DNA of 64,000 nucleotides from Candidatus Gastranaerophilales bacterium (GTDB lineage: Bacteria; Cyanobacteriota; Vampirovibrionia; Gastranaerophilales; Gastranaerophilaceae), in contig CALUYE010000001.1 in assembly GCA_944324945.1 (NCBI GenBank), positions 372,001 through 436,000 of the forward strand, read 5' to 3'. Below, in pieces: positions 56,490-63,564 of the stretch (positions are counted from its first letter, which is position 1; each line of letters begins with the position of its first letter). The position numbers and the translations under genes were made by a program. The notes beneath the pieces are model-generated. The model ran no database searches, was not told the DNA's origin, and saw nothing but the letters and a program-made list of their open reading frames with translations.

Positions 56490-56544
56490 TTTTTCCTCTT
56501 TTAAATAATTTTATAGATATTAAAGCCGATTAAAAATGGATAAT

Positions 56545-56628
56545 TAGGTAATTTATTGACAAAAATTTACTTAATTTATATAATTCATGGTGAAATAGGT
56601 AAATTTTTATTAATTTAATACCTGATTA
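56545..56628 (+). promoter_or_regulatory. Consensus sigma70 promoter with repeated GGTAA half-sites
   Basis: TTGACA (56556-56561), 17-nt spacer, TATAAT (56579-56584): both boxes are perfect. AGGTAATTT (56546-56554), AAATTTACTT (inverted, 56563-56572), AGGTAAATTT (56597-56606) and AATACCTGA (inverted, around 56617-56626) overlap or flank it. Transcription would start near 56591, 59 nt before the prepilin ATG. Confidence 0.65.
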
Positions 56629-56649
56629 GTATATTTTGGAGTTTGTTTT

Positions 56650-57405
56650 ATGAAAAGATTTGGTTTTACTTTGGCTGAAATTTTAATTGTATTGGTAATA
56701 ATCGGCGTTTTAACCATGATACTTTTGCCTATGGCTTTTCAATCTTCACCTGATGAAGCGGTGTTAAAATTTAAAAAAGGACATAATACCCTATCAACCG
56801 TAATTAAAGAACTGGTGTCATCAGACAAATATTATCAAAACGGTGATCTTGGAACAAGAGCAAACGGACAATTGCTGGATAGAACCCACAAGGGCGATAT
56901 TGAATATTTTTGCAAAAGTATGTCTGAGATAATGACTACAAAAAGTGTCAACTGCTCCAAGGATAATTCAAAAGGTTCTGCGGGTTTTTATTGGATGGAT
57001 GTGGATGTTGATAATTCAAATACGGAATCTTGTAAAACAAAAGCTGATGAATTGTGCAAAAAAAGACAAGAAGCCACAGGTGCCGAAATTGTTACATCCG
57101 ATAATATTATATTTTTTAATGCAACTCCGGCGATAACTTTTGCCATGCCGACAACGCAAGCAAGAAAAGAGCGCTCCGAAAGGGACGATTATTCTGATGA
57201 AGTTCAGGATGATACCAGATTATTCGGCGGACACCATGTGGATGAGAATGGTTTTGACAGGATATATAAAATCGTATGCATGGATATAGACGGCATAAAT
57301 AAGGGTGAAGACCCTTTTGCGTACGGCATTAGAGCGGACGGTAAAATTTTAACGGGAAAAAGGGCGGATGAATGGATGGAAAAATCAATTCAAAAAAATG
57401 ATTAA
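56650..57405 (+). CDS. Type IV prepilin-like protein
   Basis: The 251-residue protein has a short basic leader MKRFG followed by FTLAEILIVLVIIGVL, the prepilin peptidase site (cleavage after Gly5, with Phe at +1 and Glu at +5) and hydrophobic stalk. The exported domain has several Cys (FCKSMSE, VNCSKDN, ESCKTKADELCKK, IVCMDID) and ends 'EDPFAYGIRADGKILTGKRA', a pattern seen in pseudopilins with a Ca-binding or compact C-terminal fold. It may be a minor pilin or a surface protein using the pilin anchor. Controlled by the strong promoter upstream and probably by the divergent Xre protein. Confidence 0.8.
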   Translation: MKRFGFTLAEILIVLVIIGVLTMILLPMAFQSSPDEAVLKFKKGHNTLSTVIKELVSSDKYYQNGDLGTRANGQLLDRTHKGDIEYFCKSMSEIMTTKSVNCSKDNSKGSAGFYWMDVDVDNSNTESCKTKADELCKKRQEATGAEIVTSDNIIFFNATPAITFAMPTTQARKERSERDDYSDEVQDDTRLFGGHHVDENGFDRIYKIVCMDIDGINKGEDPFAYGIRADGKILTGKRADEWMEKSIQKND

Positions 57406-57460
57406 ATTTTTAAATTGTTGTTTTATGCTAAAATTTTAATATAGCAAATGAGGATTTAAA

Positions 57461-57733
57461 ATGTTAAAAACAATAGATTATAAAACACAAGGCACCTGTT
57501 CCAAAAGAATTATGATTGTTTTAGATGATGATATTATTAAAGATATCGAGTTTGAAGGCGGATGCAGCGGTAATCTGCAAGGTATAAGCAAGCTTGTTAA
57601 GGGAATGAATGTAAATGAAGTTATTTCTAAATTAAAAGGAATAAGATGCGGCTATAAGCCTACAAGCTGTCCTGATCAATTGGCAAATTGTCTTATTGAA
57701 TACGTTCAAAACAAGCAGAAAACAACCGTTTAA
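57461..57733 (+). CDS. TSCPD domain protein
   Basis: The 90-residue protein has 'FEGGCSGNLQGISKLVKGM' and the name motif TSCPDQLA (near residues 70-77), with Cys residues at CSK, GGC, RCG and SCP. This short form is common in anaerobes; the same domain occurs at the end of some ribonucleotide reductases. Its role is unknown; metal binding is plausible. GAGG site upstream. It follows the prepilin gene by 55 nt and ends at a clear terminator. Confidence 0.88.
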   Translation: MLKTIDYKTQGTCSKRIMIVLDDDIIKDIEFEGGCSGNLQGISKLVKGMNVNEVISKLKGIRCGYKPTSCPDQLANCLIEYVQNKQKTTV

Positions 57734-57739
57734 TACCTC

Positions 57740-57766
57740 AAAAGCCTGTATGATACAGGCTTTTTT
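57740..57766 (+). terminator. Terminator after the TSCPD gene
   Basis: AAAGCCTGTA and TACAGGCTTT form a stem around a short loop, followed by T6. The remaining gap to 57855 has only an AT-rich palindrome at 57821-57840, perhaps the end of the opposing small gene. Confidence 0.88.
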
Positions 57767-57854
57767 AAACTTCTCCAATTCCGCTATTTAATTTTAACTT
57801 CTTCTCTCTCTATAATATCAATAAATCAATTTTGATTTATCACATAACTCTTTT

Positions 57855-58028
57855 TTATCTGTTAATTCTAAAATTAATCATCGCTTTATGATTAACAGCA
57901 ATTAACTCCATCGAATTCCAAAACTCATTAACATTCATCGTTGATTTAGAATCTAGGTTTACAGTAACCTTAGAAGAATAAAGCTCATTAAGTTTTTTAT
58001 CAAAATCATTTGTAATTTGTAAATTCAT
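57855..58028 (-). CDS. 57-residue small protein behind the shared 69-nt element
   Basis: I choose the ATG at 58028, 9 nt after an AAAGG site; an ATG at 58037 directly abuts that site. The product starts MNLQITNDFDKKLNEL, is mixed alpha/beta in composition, and ends NHKAMINFRINR. It has no signal peptide, membrane segment or Cys. It is not similar to the two other tiny proteins at 51047-51391, although it shares their promoter element (58051-58119). No family recognised. Confidence 0.55.
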   Translation of the reverse strand: MNLQITNDFDKKLNELYSSKVTVNLDSKSTMNVNEFWNSMELIAVNHKAMINFRINR

Positions 58029-58050
58029 CTTTATCATCCTTTAGTAACTG

Positions 58051-58119
58051 CTTACATATATATAAAGTATATAAAGATTATACAATTTCACTTTTATCTT
58101 ATTTTGTTACAAAACTTAA
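58051..58119 (-). promoter_or_regulatory. 69-nt conserved promoter element, copy B
   Basis: Ungapped match to 51422-51490 (58 of 69 identical). TATACT at 58071-58066 is the equivalent -10 candidate, giving a leader of about 31 nt. TTGTAACAAAA at its far end (near 58102-58112) is conserved, as is the sequence past the predicted start. Confidence 0.6.
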
Positions 58120-58139
58120 CAAATGTGTTTTTATTGCAA

Positions 58140-59039
58140 TTACGCCGTTGTCGGGTCGTTGAAGATTATTTTCGTGTTTTTAAACAGGCTTAAATCTTTT
58201 ATTTCTTTATAGTAATCTTTTGCAAGAATTTGCCCTTTTGAAATTAATTGCGCATTGTTTTCGTTTAAGATTGCAAGCAGCTCTTTGGAATTAAGGAAAT
58301 AGTCTTTTACTTTTATATAAAGATGAAAATTTTTATATTTTTGTTTTAATTTTGAATAGATAAATTTAACTGCATCCATAAGATAGATGTTATAAGCAAA
58401 ATCTATTACAAAGTTAACATAAAAATCAAGATGATTTTTTGTTGAAACTTCAAAATATCCTAAAATTTTATTTATATCATTATCGTTATAAAAAACATAT
58501 TTTGTGCTTTTATTTTTTAACTGATATTCCTGTCTGGAAAAAAGAATGCGGTTAAAAGAATTTATATTTTCGTTATAAAAATTGCAAATATTTCCTCTAA
58601 GCTCTCTTTTTAAGGGTTTAAGGATAATTCCATAGTTTGAATCAATCGAATCTATACGATATAAATATTCACATCCGCACAATCTGAAATTTAATTCGTT
58701 TTTGAAAATATTTAACAATTGCGCATCTTTTTCATCTACAACGGCATAAAACTGCGCTGCTCCCATGGCGCGATATCTTGAAATAACATAATTTACAAGC
58801 TGTTTAAAGGCAAATGAAGAATTTTCTTCAAGTATTAATTTTGTAATTTTAAAGCGGGTATGGCTTTTTGTGTCTTTATCAAGAGTAAGCGTTGCTTGAA
58901 CTTTTTTATCCGTTAAAATTACAAAACTTTCATTCGTAAATTTTAATCTCAGCGGCAAAAGATGATTAATAAAGCAAATAACGCATTTTATTAAACTTAT
59001 GTGCGATTTTATGAAAATTATATTTTTTACTTCAATCAT
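58140..59039 (-). CDS. GNAT-like protein
   Basis: The 299-residue protein seems to have two GNAT-like halves: residues about 50-130 ('FKITKLILEENSSFAFKQLV', 'SRYRAMGAAQFYAVVDEKDA') and about 190-290 ('NDINKILGYFEVSTKNHLDF', 'IYLMDAVKFIYSKLKQKYKN'). The acetyl-CoA loop (Q/RxxGxG/A) is not well formed, so activity is uncertain. It begins 2 nt after folE2 on the same transcript. Alternative: another fold with similar strand-helix pattern. Confidence in the family is moderate, in the gene high. Confidence 0.5.
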   Translation of the reverse strand: MIEVKNIIFIKSHISLIKCVICFINHLLPLRLKFTNESFVILTDKKVQATLTLDKDTKSHTRFKITKLILEENSSFAFKQLVNYVISRYRAMGAAQFYAVVDEKDAQLLNIFKNELNFRLCGCEYLYRIDSIDSNYGIILKPLKRELRGNICNFYNENINSFNRILFSRQEYQLKNKSTKYVFYNDNDINKILGYFEVSTKNHLDFYVNFVIDFAYNIYLMDAVKFIYSKLKQKYKNFHLYIKVKDYFLNSKELLAILNENNAQLISKGQILAKDYYKEIKDLSLFKNTKIIFNDPTTA

Positions 59040-59041
59040 AA

Positions 59042-59845
59042 TTATTTTTTATAGCATTTTTGATACGCCCAGGCATTGTGATTATGGATAGATTCAAATG
59101 CCTGCATCTCTACTTCATAAAAATTAATTACTTCATTTTCATTTAATTTTAAAACAACGTCTCTTATTACATCTTCAACAAATTTCGGGTTTTCATAGGC
59201 ACATTCCGTTACATATTTTTCATCTTCTCTTTTTAAAAGAGGATAAATTTCACACGATGCACAGGATTCTGCCATTTTAATCAAATCTTCAAGCCAAATG
59301 TGTTTATCGTTATCATAACTTACTTTTATTTTTAACAATGCTCTTTGATTGTGTGCCCCGTATTTTGAAATCTCTTTTGAACAAGGACACAGAGTAGTCA
59401 TTGGAACATTTGCAATTAAATAAAATTTATAATTGCAATTTTCATCAACTTCCCCCTCAAAAGCACAATCATAGCACATTAAGGATTCAAGATTGCTTAT
59501 CGGCGCTTTTTTATTTATAAAATATTTAAAATCAAACTTAACATAAGCATTTTGAGCATCTAATCTGTTTTTCATATCAAACAGCACCTGCTCAATATCA
59601 GTTGATAAAAGACTCTCTTTTTTGTACTTGTTTAAAATTTCAAGAAAACGCGACATATGCGTTCCGCGGAAATGAGAAGGCAGACTCACGGACATTTTAA
59701 CTTTTGCATAAACAGATTCAAGGGGAATGTTTGTACTATTTTCAGGCTTCCTCTCAATTATAAGAGGAATTTCAACATCCTTAACCCCCACTTTTTGGAT
59801 TGGTATATTTCTTAAATCTTTTTGATTTTGGACATCCTTAATCAT
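59042..59845 (-). CDS. folE2: GTP cyclohydrolase FolE2
   Basis: The 267-residue protein starts 'MIKDVQNQKDLRNIPIQKVG' and has 'VKMSVSLPSHFRGTHMSRFL', 'LCPCSKEISKYGAHNQRALL' and 'ESCASCEIYPLLKREDEKYV', all COG1469 hallmarks; the catalytic Cys lies in CPCSKEIS. It makes dihydroneopterin triphosphate for folate and queuosine and, unlike FolE, works with several metals. Operon with the WYD-repeat gene upstream (5 nt) and the GNAT-like gene downstream. Confidence 0.95.
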   Translation of the reverse strand: MIKDVQNQKDLRNIPIQKVGVKDVEIPLIIERKPENSTNIPLESVYAKVKMSVSLPSHFRGTHMSRFLEILNKYKKESLLSTDIEQVLFDMKNRLDAQNAYVKFDFKYFINKKAPISNLESLMCYDCAFEGEVDENCNYKFYLIANVPMTTLCPCSKEISKYGAHNQRALLKIKVSYDNDKHIWLEDLIKMAESCASCEIYPLLKREDEKYVTECAYENPKFVEDVIRDVVLKLNENEVINFYEVEMQAFESIHNHNAWAYQKCYKK

Positions 59846-59850
59846 AATTT

Positions 59851-60177
59851 TTAATCAAAACTGTTTTTTTCCAACGCAAGCAATAATTTAAGCGCTGCAA
59901 CTCTTTGAGTTTTAGGGTCAGCTTGACGAAGCATTTCAACCGCCTTAATCATAACAGGGTCATTATCATACCAGCGGTTTCCTCTTCCTTGGTATTGGGT
60001 TACAATTTCATAAATTCTCTCAATTACATCCTGTGCAACATCTTCCTGTAATTTTAACATGAAGTCTTTTGCCTGCTCTTTTTGCTCGTCCGAGGACAAT
60101 CTTAAAAGCTCAAGCGCTTCTTTTAAAATAGGATCTCTATCATACCAGCGTTTGCCGTAATTAATATTTTCACTCAT
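59851..60177 (-). CDS. Small two-repeat 'WYDxDP' protein
   Basis: The 108-residue protein consists of two copies of one unit: GKRWYDRDPILKEALELLR near residue 8 and GNRWYDNDPVMIKAVEMLR near residue 66, each followed by a helix (EQKEQAKDFMLKLQED and TQRVAALKLLLALEK). The unit occurs in small proteins of uncharacterised role. No signal peptide or membrane segment. First gene of the folE2 operon, with only 5 nt between them. I do not recognise a function. Confidence 0.6.
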   Translation of the reverse strand: MSENINYGKRWYDRDPILKEALELLRLSSDEQKEQAKDFMLKLQEDVAQDVIERIYEIVTQYQGRGNRWYDNDPVMIKAVEMLRQADPKTQRVAALKLLLALEKNSFD

Positions 60178-60373
60178 AAATCCGCCTTTCTCTAAAGATT
60201 AGTATAGCAAATTTTTATTTTTTTTAAAAGCAACATAATTTTAATTCCACAAAAAATTTAAATATACCCGATTGACTAATTTTAATTTACATTAATAATT
60301 CATACAATAATCAAAGCGCGAACTTATAAAGCCGGGCAAAAAGCTTATCTTAAAGCAATCCAAGGAGAACAAC

Positions 60374-61240
60374 ATGCAAAATCAAAAAATTATGTTTATG
60401 ACGCCGCCAAAGGTAGAATTAAAGGAGCTAAAAAATTTATTTTTTCAACTTTGCTCAAAAACCTGCAATTTAAAATGCAAATATTGCTATATCGAAAAAA
60501 ATCCCTACAAAAAAGAAGAAGATTTTATAAATATAGATAAAATCAAACAGGCACTTTTATTAGTCAAAGGACAAAAACTAAATTCAATTTATTTAACAGG
60601 CGGCGAACCCTTAATGCACCCCGATTTTAACCAAATACTAAGAATGTGCCTTAAAATTTCAAACACCACAATAATGTCTAACGGGGTTATGATTAACGAT
60701 AAAAAAGCAAGATTTTTAAAAAAAATAGACGACGAGAGCGAATTTGAAACTATCTATAGAATCAGCCTTGATTCAACTGATGAAATAGAAAACGATATGT
60801 ACCGCTCAAGAGGAAGCTACAGAAAAGCATTGTGTGCTATATTCAGTCTTTTAAAATACGAATTTAACCCGATTATAAGCGTAATTAACTATAAAAACAG
60901 ATCAAGAGAAGAAATATTTAAAGAATTTAGGGAGTTCTTTTTTAAAAAAGGTTTTGAACTTGAAGACATAAACTTAAAAATCATCCCTTTCTTCACTAAA
61001 AACGACGAAACAAGCCAGGTTGAATTTGTTGAAAATATGCAATTTGACAAACTCGACTGCTACAATTCAAGAATAGTTTCCCAAAGCGGCGTTTATTCCT
61101 GCCCCATGCTTGTTAACGACTACCGTGCAAGATTAGGAAGCAGCCTTAACAACTGCTCCAAAATAAACTACCTCGATTGCGAAAAATGCTCAATCTGCAT
61201 CCAAACCCACCAAAAAGCCCAGGTCAACGATTGGATGTAA
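60374..61240 (+). CDS. Radical SAM protein with C-terminal Cys cluster
   Basis: The 288-residue protein has the classic CNLKCKYC motif (Cys31, Cys35, Cys38) followed by Tyr, then 'LNSIYLTGGEPLMHPDFNQI' with GGEP, and 'IYRISLDSTDEIENDMYRS'. The C-terminus has DCYNSRIV, VYSCPMLV and CSKINYLDCEKCSICIQTHQ, a truncated SPASM/twitch-like auxiliary cluster. Unlike the five proteins at 19143-24685 it has no export signal and a standard GGEP strand. Good AAGGAG site. Substrate unknown; no peptide gene is adjacent. It ends 103 nt before the convergent Cys-rich gene. Confidence 0.85.
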   Translation: MQNQKIMFMTPPKVELKELKNLFFQLCSKTCNLKCKYCYIEKNPYKKEEDFINIDKIKQALLLVKGQKLNSIYLTGGEPLMHPDFNQILRMCLKISNTTIMSNGVMINDKKARFLKKIDDESEFETIYRISLDSTDEIENDMYRSRGSYRKALCAIFSLLKYEFNPIISVINYKNRSREEIFKEFREFFFKKGFELEDINLKIIPFFTKNDETSQVEFVENMQFDKLDCYNSRIVSQSGVYSCPMLVNDYRARLGSSLNNCSKINYLDCEKCSICIQTHQKAQVNDWM

Positions 61241-61294
61241 TTAAAATAAATCTAATAAATAACACCGGTAATTTTATAACAGGTACAATACAGC

Positions 61295-61321
61295 AAAAAA
61301 AACGGGAGCAAAAAGCTCCCG
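61295..61321 (-). terminator. Terminator of the Cys-rich surface-protein gene
   Basis: CGGGAGC and GCTCCCG form a 7-bp GC stem with a 5-nt loop (61303-61321), followed on the minus strand by T8. Confidence 0.92.
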
Positions 61322-61343
61322 AAAACTGTTATTAAATATTAAA

Positions 61344-62570
61344 TTATTCTTCTTCAAGCTCCGTAACACAACGCGCCGACCTCGCGTAACTCCTGTTGTA
61401 GCGTTTCCAGGACCAAAAACCTTGACTCAAGTAGTTATAGAAAGCGCTGCTATTGCCATAAAGCGTACCGCTCCATACGCTGCTCGGGTTGCAGAGACTA
61501 TAGTCCGCGCCCGAACAGGCACTATCGAGTTTGCGGCACATCGCAGAGCCATAACCTGAGTAGTAGTCACACAACATTAAGCCTGAAGCACCTTTATTGA
61601 TTGAATAGGAAGTAAAACTTTCAAGCTCAGCACTGGTGGGTAATCTCCAAGTTCTATCGTCATATTTTAAATTAGCACATACAATTTCTGCTGCAGGATG
61701 AGTGCATACCGTTCTGCCACATCCGCTATAGCCACCATTATCGGAATTGCAGATACTTGATGTAGTTCCCTTCCAACAACAAGCGTTAGCACTACAATTA
61801 TTTCCTGTACTTACGGTAGTAACCCCTGATAACGGAAACGAAGCATCATCCCCCATGTTATACTGCGTAACACACAACTTCTTCCCTCCTGCCTCTATCT
61901 CAACCGTCTTATCAGGACACCCCTTCTTCTCACATTCCGTTCCATCCTCACTTGGTTCATATCCATCCTCACATTTTGTACACTTAGAGTTGTTGCACTC
62001 AACACAATGCTCAAATTTATCAGAACACTTAGAACAACTACCGGCTCCTGAGTTAGAATAATACCCTGCAGAACACTTAGTACAACTGCTTGCTCCCGTA
62101 TTTGAATAATATCCTGCAGAACACTTTATACATGACGTACTTCCCGTACTTGATGAATAATACCCCTTAGCACACTTAGTACATGATGAACTTCCACTGC
62201 TTGATGAATAAGATCCCTTAGGACATGATATACACGAACTTGCACCTGCATTAGAATAAGTTCCTTTTGGACATGTTGAACAACTTGAAGCATTTGCTGA
62301 TGAAGAATATTTACCTGCAGGACATGCCTTCTGTGATGAACTTCCAGAAGGACAATAATACCCCTTAGCACAAGCTATCAACTTACCATTAGGACAATAA
62401 TACCCCTTAGGACACTTATTACAAGAAACAGCCTGAGCAGAACCTGATGCATAATACCCATTAGTACACAAAGTACAATTTACACTTCCCTCATTAATTG
62501 CAACACTCCCCTGAACACCTGACGTTGACTTAGCGCATGCAACACAAGCACTCATCCCCTCATTAGGCAC
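61344..62570 (-). CDS. Cys-rich repeat and DUF1566/lectin-like surface protein, C-terminal part (frameshifted)
   Basis: The 408-residue frame (open back to 62596) has, at residues 50-182, about seven Cys-repeat units of the GYYSxxTGxSSCxKC kind, like GCC2/GCC3 or TNFR-type modules, then a 'CVECNNSKCTKCEDGYEP' unit. Residues about 220-408 resemble the DUF1566/Lcl C-terminal domain, with WRLPTSAELESF and the final 'RSYARSARCVTELEEE'. It has no signal of its own. The N-terminal part, with prepilin anchor, lies in another frame at 62552-63115; one extra A in the A5 run at 62592-62596 would join them through KPCPKGYAVPNEG. So this is either a broken gene, a phase-variable one, or a sequencing error. 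Confidence 0.75.
   Translation of the reverse strand: MPNEGMSACVACAKSTSGVQGSVAINEGSVNCTLCTNGYYASGSAQAVSCNKCPKGYYCPNGKLIACAKGYYCPSGSSSQKACPAGKYSSSANASSCSTCPKGTYSNAGASSCISCPKGSYSSSSGSSSCTKCAKGYYSSSTGSTSCIKCSAGYYSNTGASSCTKCSAGYYSNSGAGSCSKCSDKFEHCVECNNSKCTKCEDGYEPSEDGTECEKKGCPDKTVEIEAGGKKLCVTQYNMGDDASFPLSGVTTVSTGNNCSANACCWKGTTSSICNSDNGGYSGCGRTVCTHPAAEIVCANLKYDDRTWRLPTSAELESFTSYSINKGASGLMLCDYYSGYGSAMCRKLDSACSGADYSLCNPSSVWSGTLYGNSSAFYNYLSQGFWSWKRYNRSYARSARCVTELEEE
62025..62423 (-). repeat. Tandem Cys-rich coding repeats
   Basis: Roughly seven units of 45-54 nt encode C-x2-C-x-[AK]-G-x-Y-S-rich modules (residues 50-182 of the frame ending at 61344). Units in the middle are most alike (CSAGYYSNTGASSCTK and CSAGYYSNSGAGSCSK), which marks recent in-frame duplication. 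Confidence 0.75.
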
Positions 62571-63115
62571 AGCATAACCCTTAGGACATGGTTTTTAATA
62601 GACACACCACCATCACCATTAACTCCACCACTATTATCCTGATAACAATAATACCCCCTAGGACATATTGTACATTTATTATTACTATCTAAATAATACC
62701 CCTGCTTACACTGAACACAATACTTAGAATTACACCTTACACAACTAGAATCATTATGATGAATACTACACTTAACACAACTACACTCACTTACATTCTG
62801 AAACTCATCACTCTTACATGTCTTAGTACACACTATACAACTTTTAGGATTAAGATAACACATCCCGCAATATCCATCGGGAAACAAAGAACTACAACTT
62901 GTCGATATCCTGCTTTTACCCACAACTCCTCCCGTTAACCTCTTCGTTATAACAGGAGCCAAAGCTGCAACAATAATCGCAACAACAAGCAAAGCTACCA
63001 TAATCTCTATCAAAGAAAAAGCAAACAACCTGCCTCTAAACATTCTAAATATTCCAAATATCCTAAACATCCTAAACATCCTAAATATTCCAAACCTAAA
63101 CCTACTCACAATCAC
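62552..63115 (-). CDS. Cys-rich surface protein, N-terminal part with prepilin-type anchor (frameshifted)
   Basis: The 187-residue frame holds a prepilin-like segment, 'FAFSLIEIMVALLVVAIIVA' with cleavage after Ala before FSLIE, then 'LAPVITKRLTGG' and Cys-rich text (CSSLFPDGYCGMCYLNPKSC and later CNSKYCVQCKQGYY). It starts at a GTG at 63115 or, more likely, at one of the ATGs in the 9-nt repeats just downstream. The frame continues past the A5 run at 62592-62596 for 16 unrelated residues and stops. Restoring one A would continue the Cys-repeat protein at 61344. It overlaps the preceding prepilin gene by 14 nt. Confidence 0.72.
   Translation of the reverse strand: MIVSRFRFGIFRMFRMFRIFGIFRMFRGRLFAFSLIEIMVALLVVAIIVAALAPVITKRLTGGVVGKSRISTSCSSLFPDGYCGMCYLNPKSCIVCTKTCKSDEFQNVSECSCVKCSIHHNDSSCVRCNSKYCVQCKQGYYLDSNNKCTICPRGYYCYQDNSGGVNGDGGVSIKNHVLRVMLCLMRG
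63041..63094 (-). repeat. Six tandem 9-nt units in the prepilin leader region
   Basis: Units TTTAGGATG, TTTAGGATA or TTTGGAATA (minus strand) repeat six times and encode Phe-[Arg/Gly]-[Met/Ile] triplets in front of the prepilin segment. Three units carry AGGATG, so each ATG has an AGGA site one unit upstream. Confidence 0.75.
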
Positions 63116-63395
63116 ACCTTTCTACATTCTTCCTCATACCCAAAGGACAACTACCTCCACATGTTACACATGACTCCTCCCCATAACACAAAGTACACTC
63201 CAACCCATACCCATTCTCAAAACTAATCCCACAATCCTGAGAAGTTATCAACAACCCCGATCTTGACACCACAGGACTCTCAGATGCAAACCTTGACGTT
63301 ATCACAGGCACAAACACAGCCAACACCACTGATATTGCAACTAATGCAAATGTGAGTTCTATGAGGGAGAAGGCGGGTTTGTAAGAATTTCGCAT
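63102..63395 (-). CDS. Short prepilin-like protein
   Basis: The 97-residue protein has a leader MRNSYKPA followed by FSLIELTFALVAISVVLAVF and 'VPVITSRFASES', the same layout as the prepilin part of the next gene (Phe at +1, Glu at +5, then P-V-I-T-x-R). The exported part is only about 60 residues with eight Cys ('CTLCYGEESCVTCGGSC'). It resembles the N-terminal part of the next protein, so the pair may come from duplication, with this one possibly truncated; its last codons overlap the next gene. Ribosome site CAGGAA. It diverges from the Xre gene. Confidence 0.7.
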   Translation of the reverse strand: MRNSYKPAFSLIELTFALVAISVVLAVFVPVITSRFASESPVVSRSGLLITSQDCGISFENGYGLECTLCYGEESCVTCGGSCPLGMRKNVERCDCE

Positions 63396-63408
63396 ATTTT
63401 ATTCCTGT

Positions 63409-63539
63409 ATAATCAAATTATATTATTTTATTTTTAAATAACTATATATGATTATTACATGGATTTTAAAAATAATCAAATAATATTCTTTTTTTATTAA
63501 GTAACACAATTGGAGATTTAAAAATAATCAAATTGTATT
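63409..63539. promoter_or_regulatory. Three phased 16-bp direct repeats upstream of the Xre and prepilin genes
   Basis: ATAATCAAATnnTATT occurs at 63409-63424, 63472-63487 and 63524-63539. Copies 2 and 3 share a longer TTTAAAAATAATCAAAT core. Spacings of 63 and 52 nt are close to 6 and 5 helical turns. They probably bind the divergent Xre regulator or another protein. The rest of the 63396-63564 gap is AT-rich. Confidence 0.6.
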
Positions 63540-63564
63540 TATATTAATAAAAAAGGAATATTAT

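Noticed and set aside
62025-62423. CRISPR-like repeat array
   Set aside because: The repeats are coding, imperfect, in frame and of variable length; no cas genes are present.
62590-62600. Programmed -1 frameshift at the A run in the Cys-rich gene
   Set aside because: The heptamer is T AAA AAC rather than a full slippery A AAA AAC, re-pairing would put the P-site tRNA on TAA, and I saw no strong downstream stem. A one-base indel is simpler.
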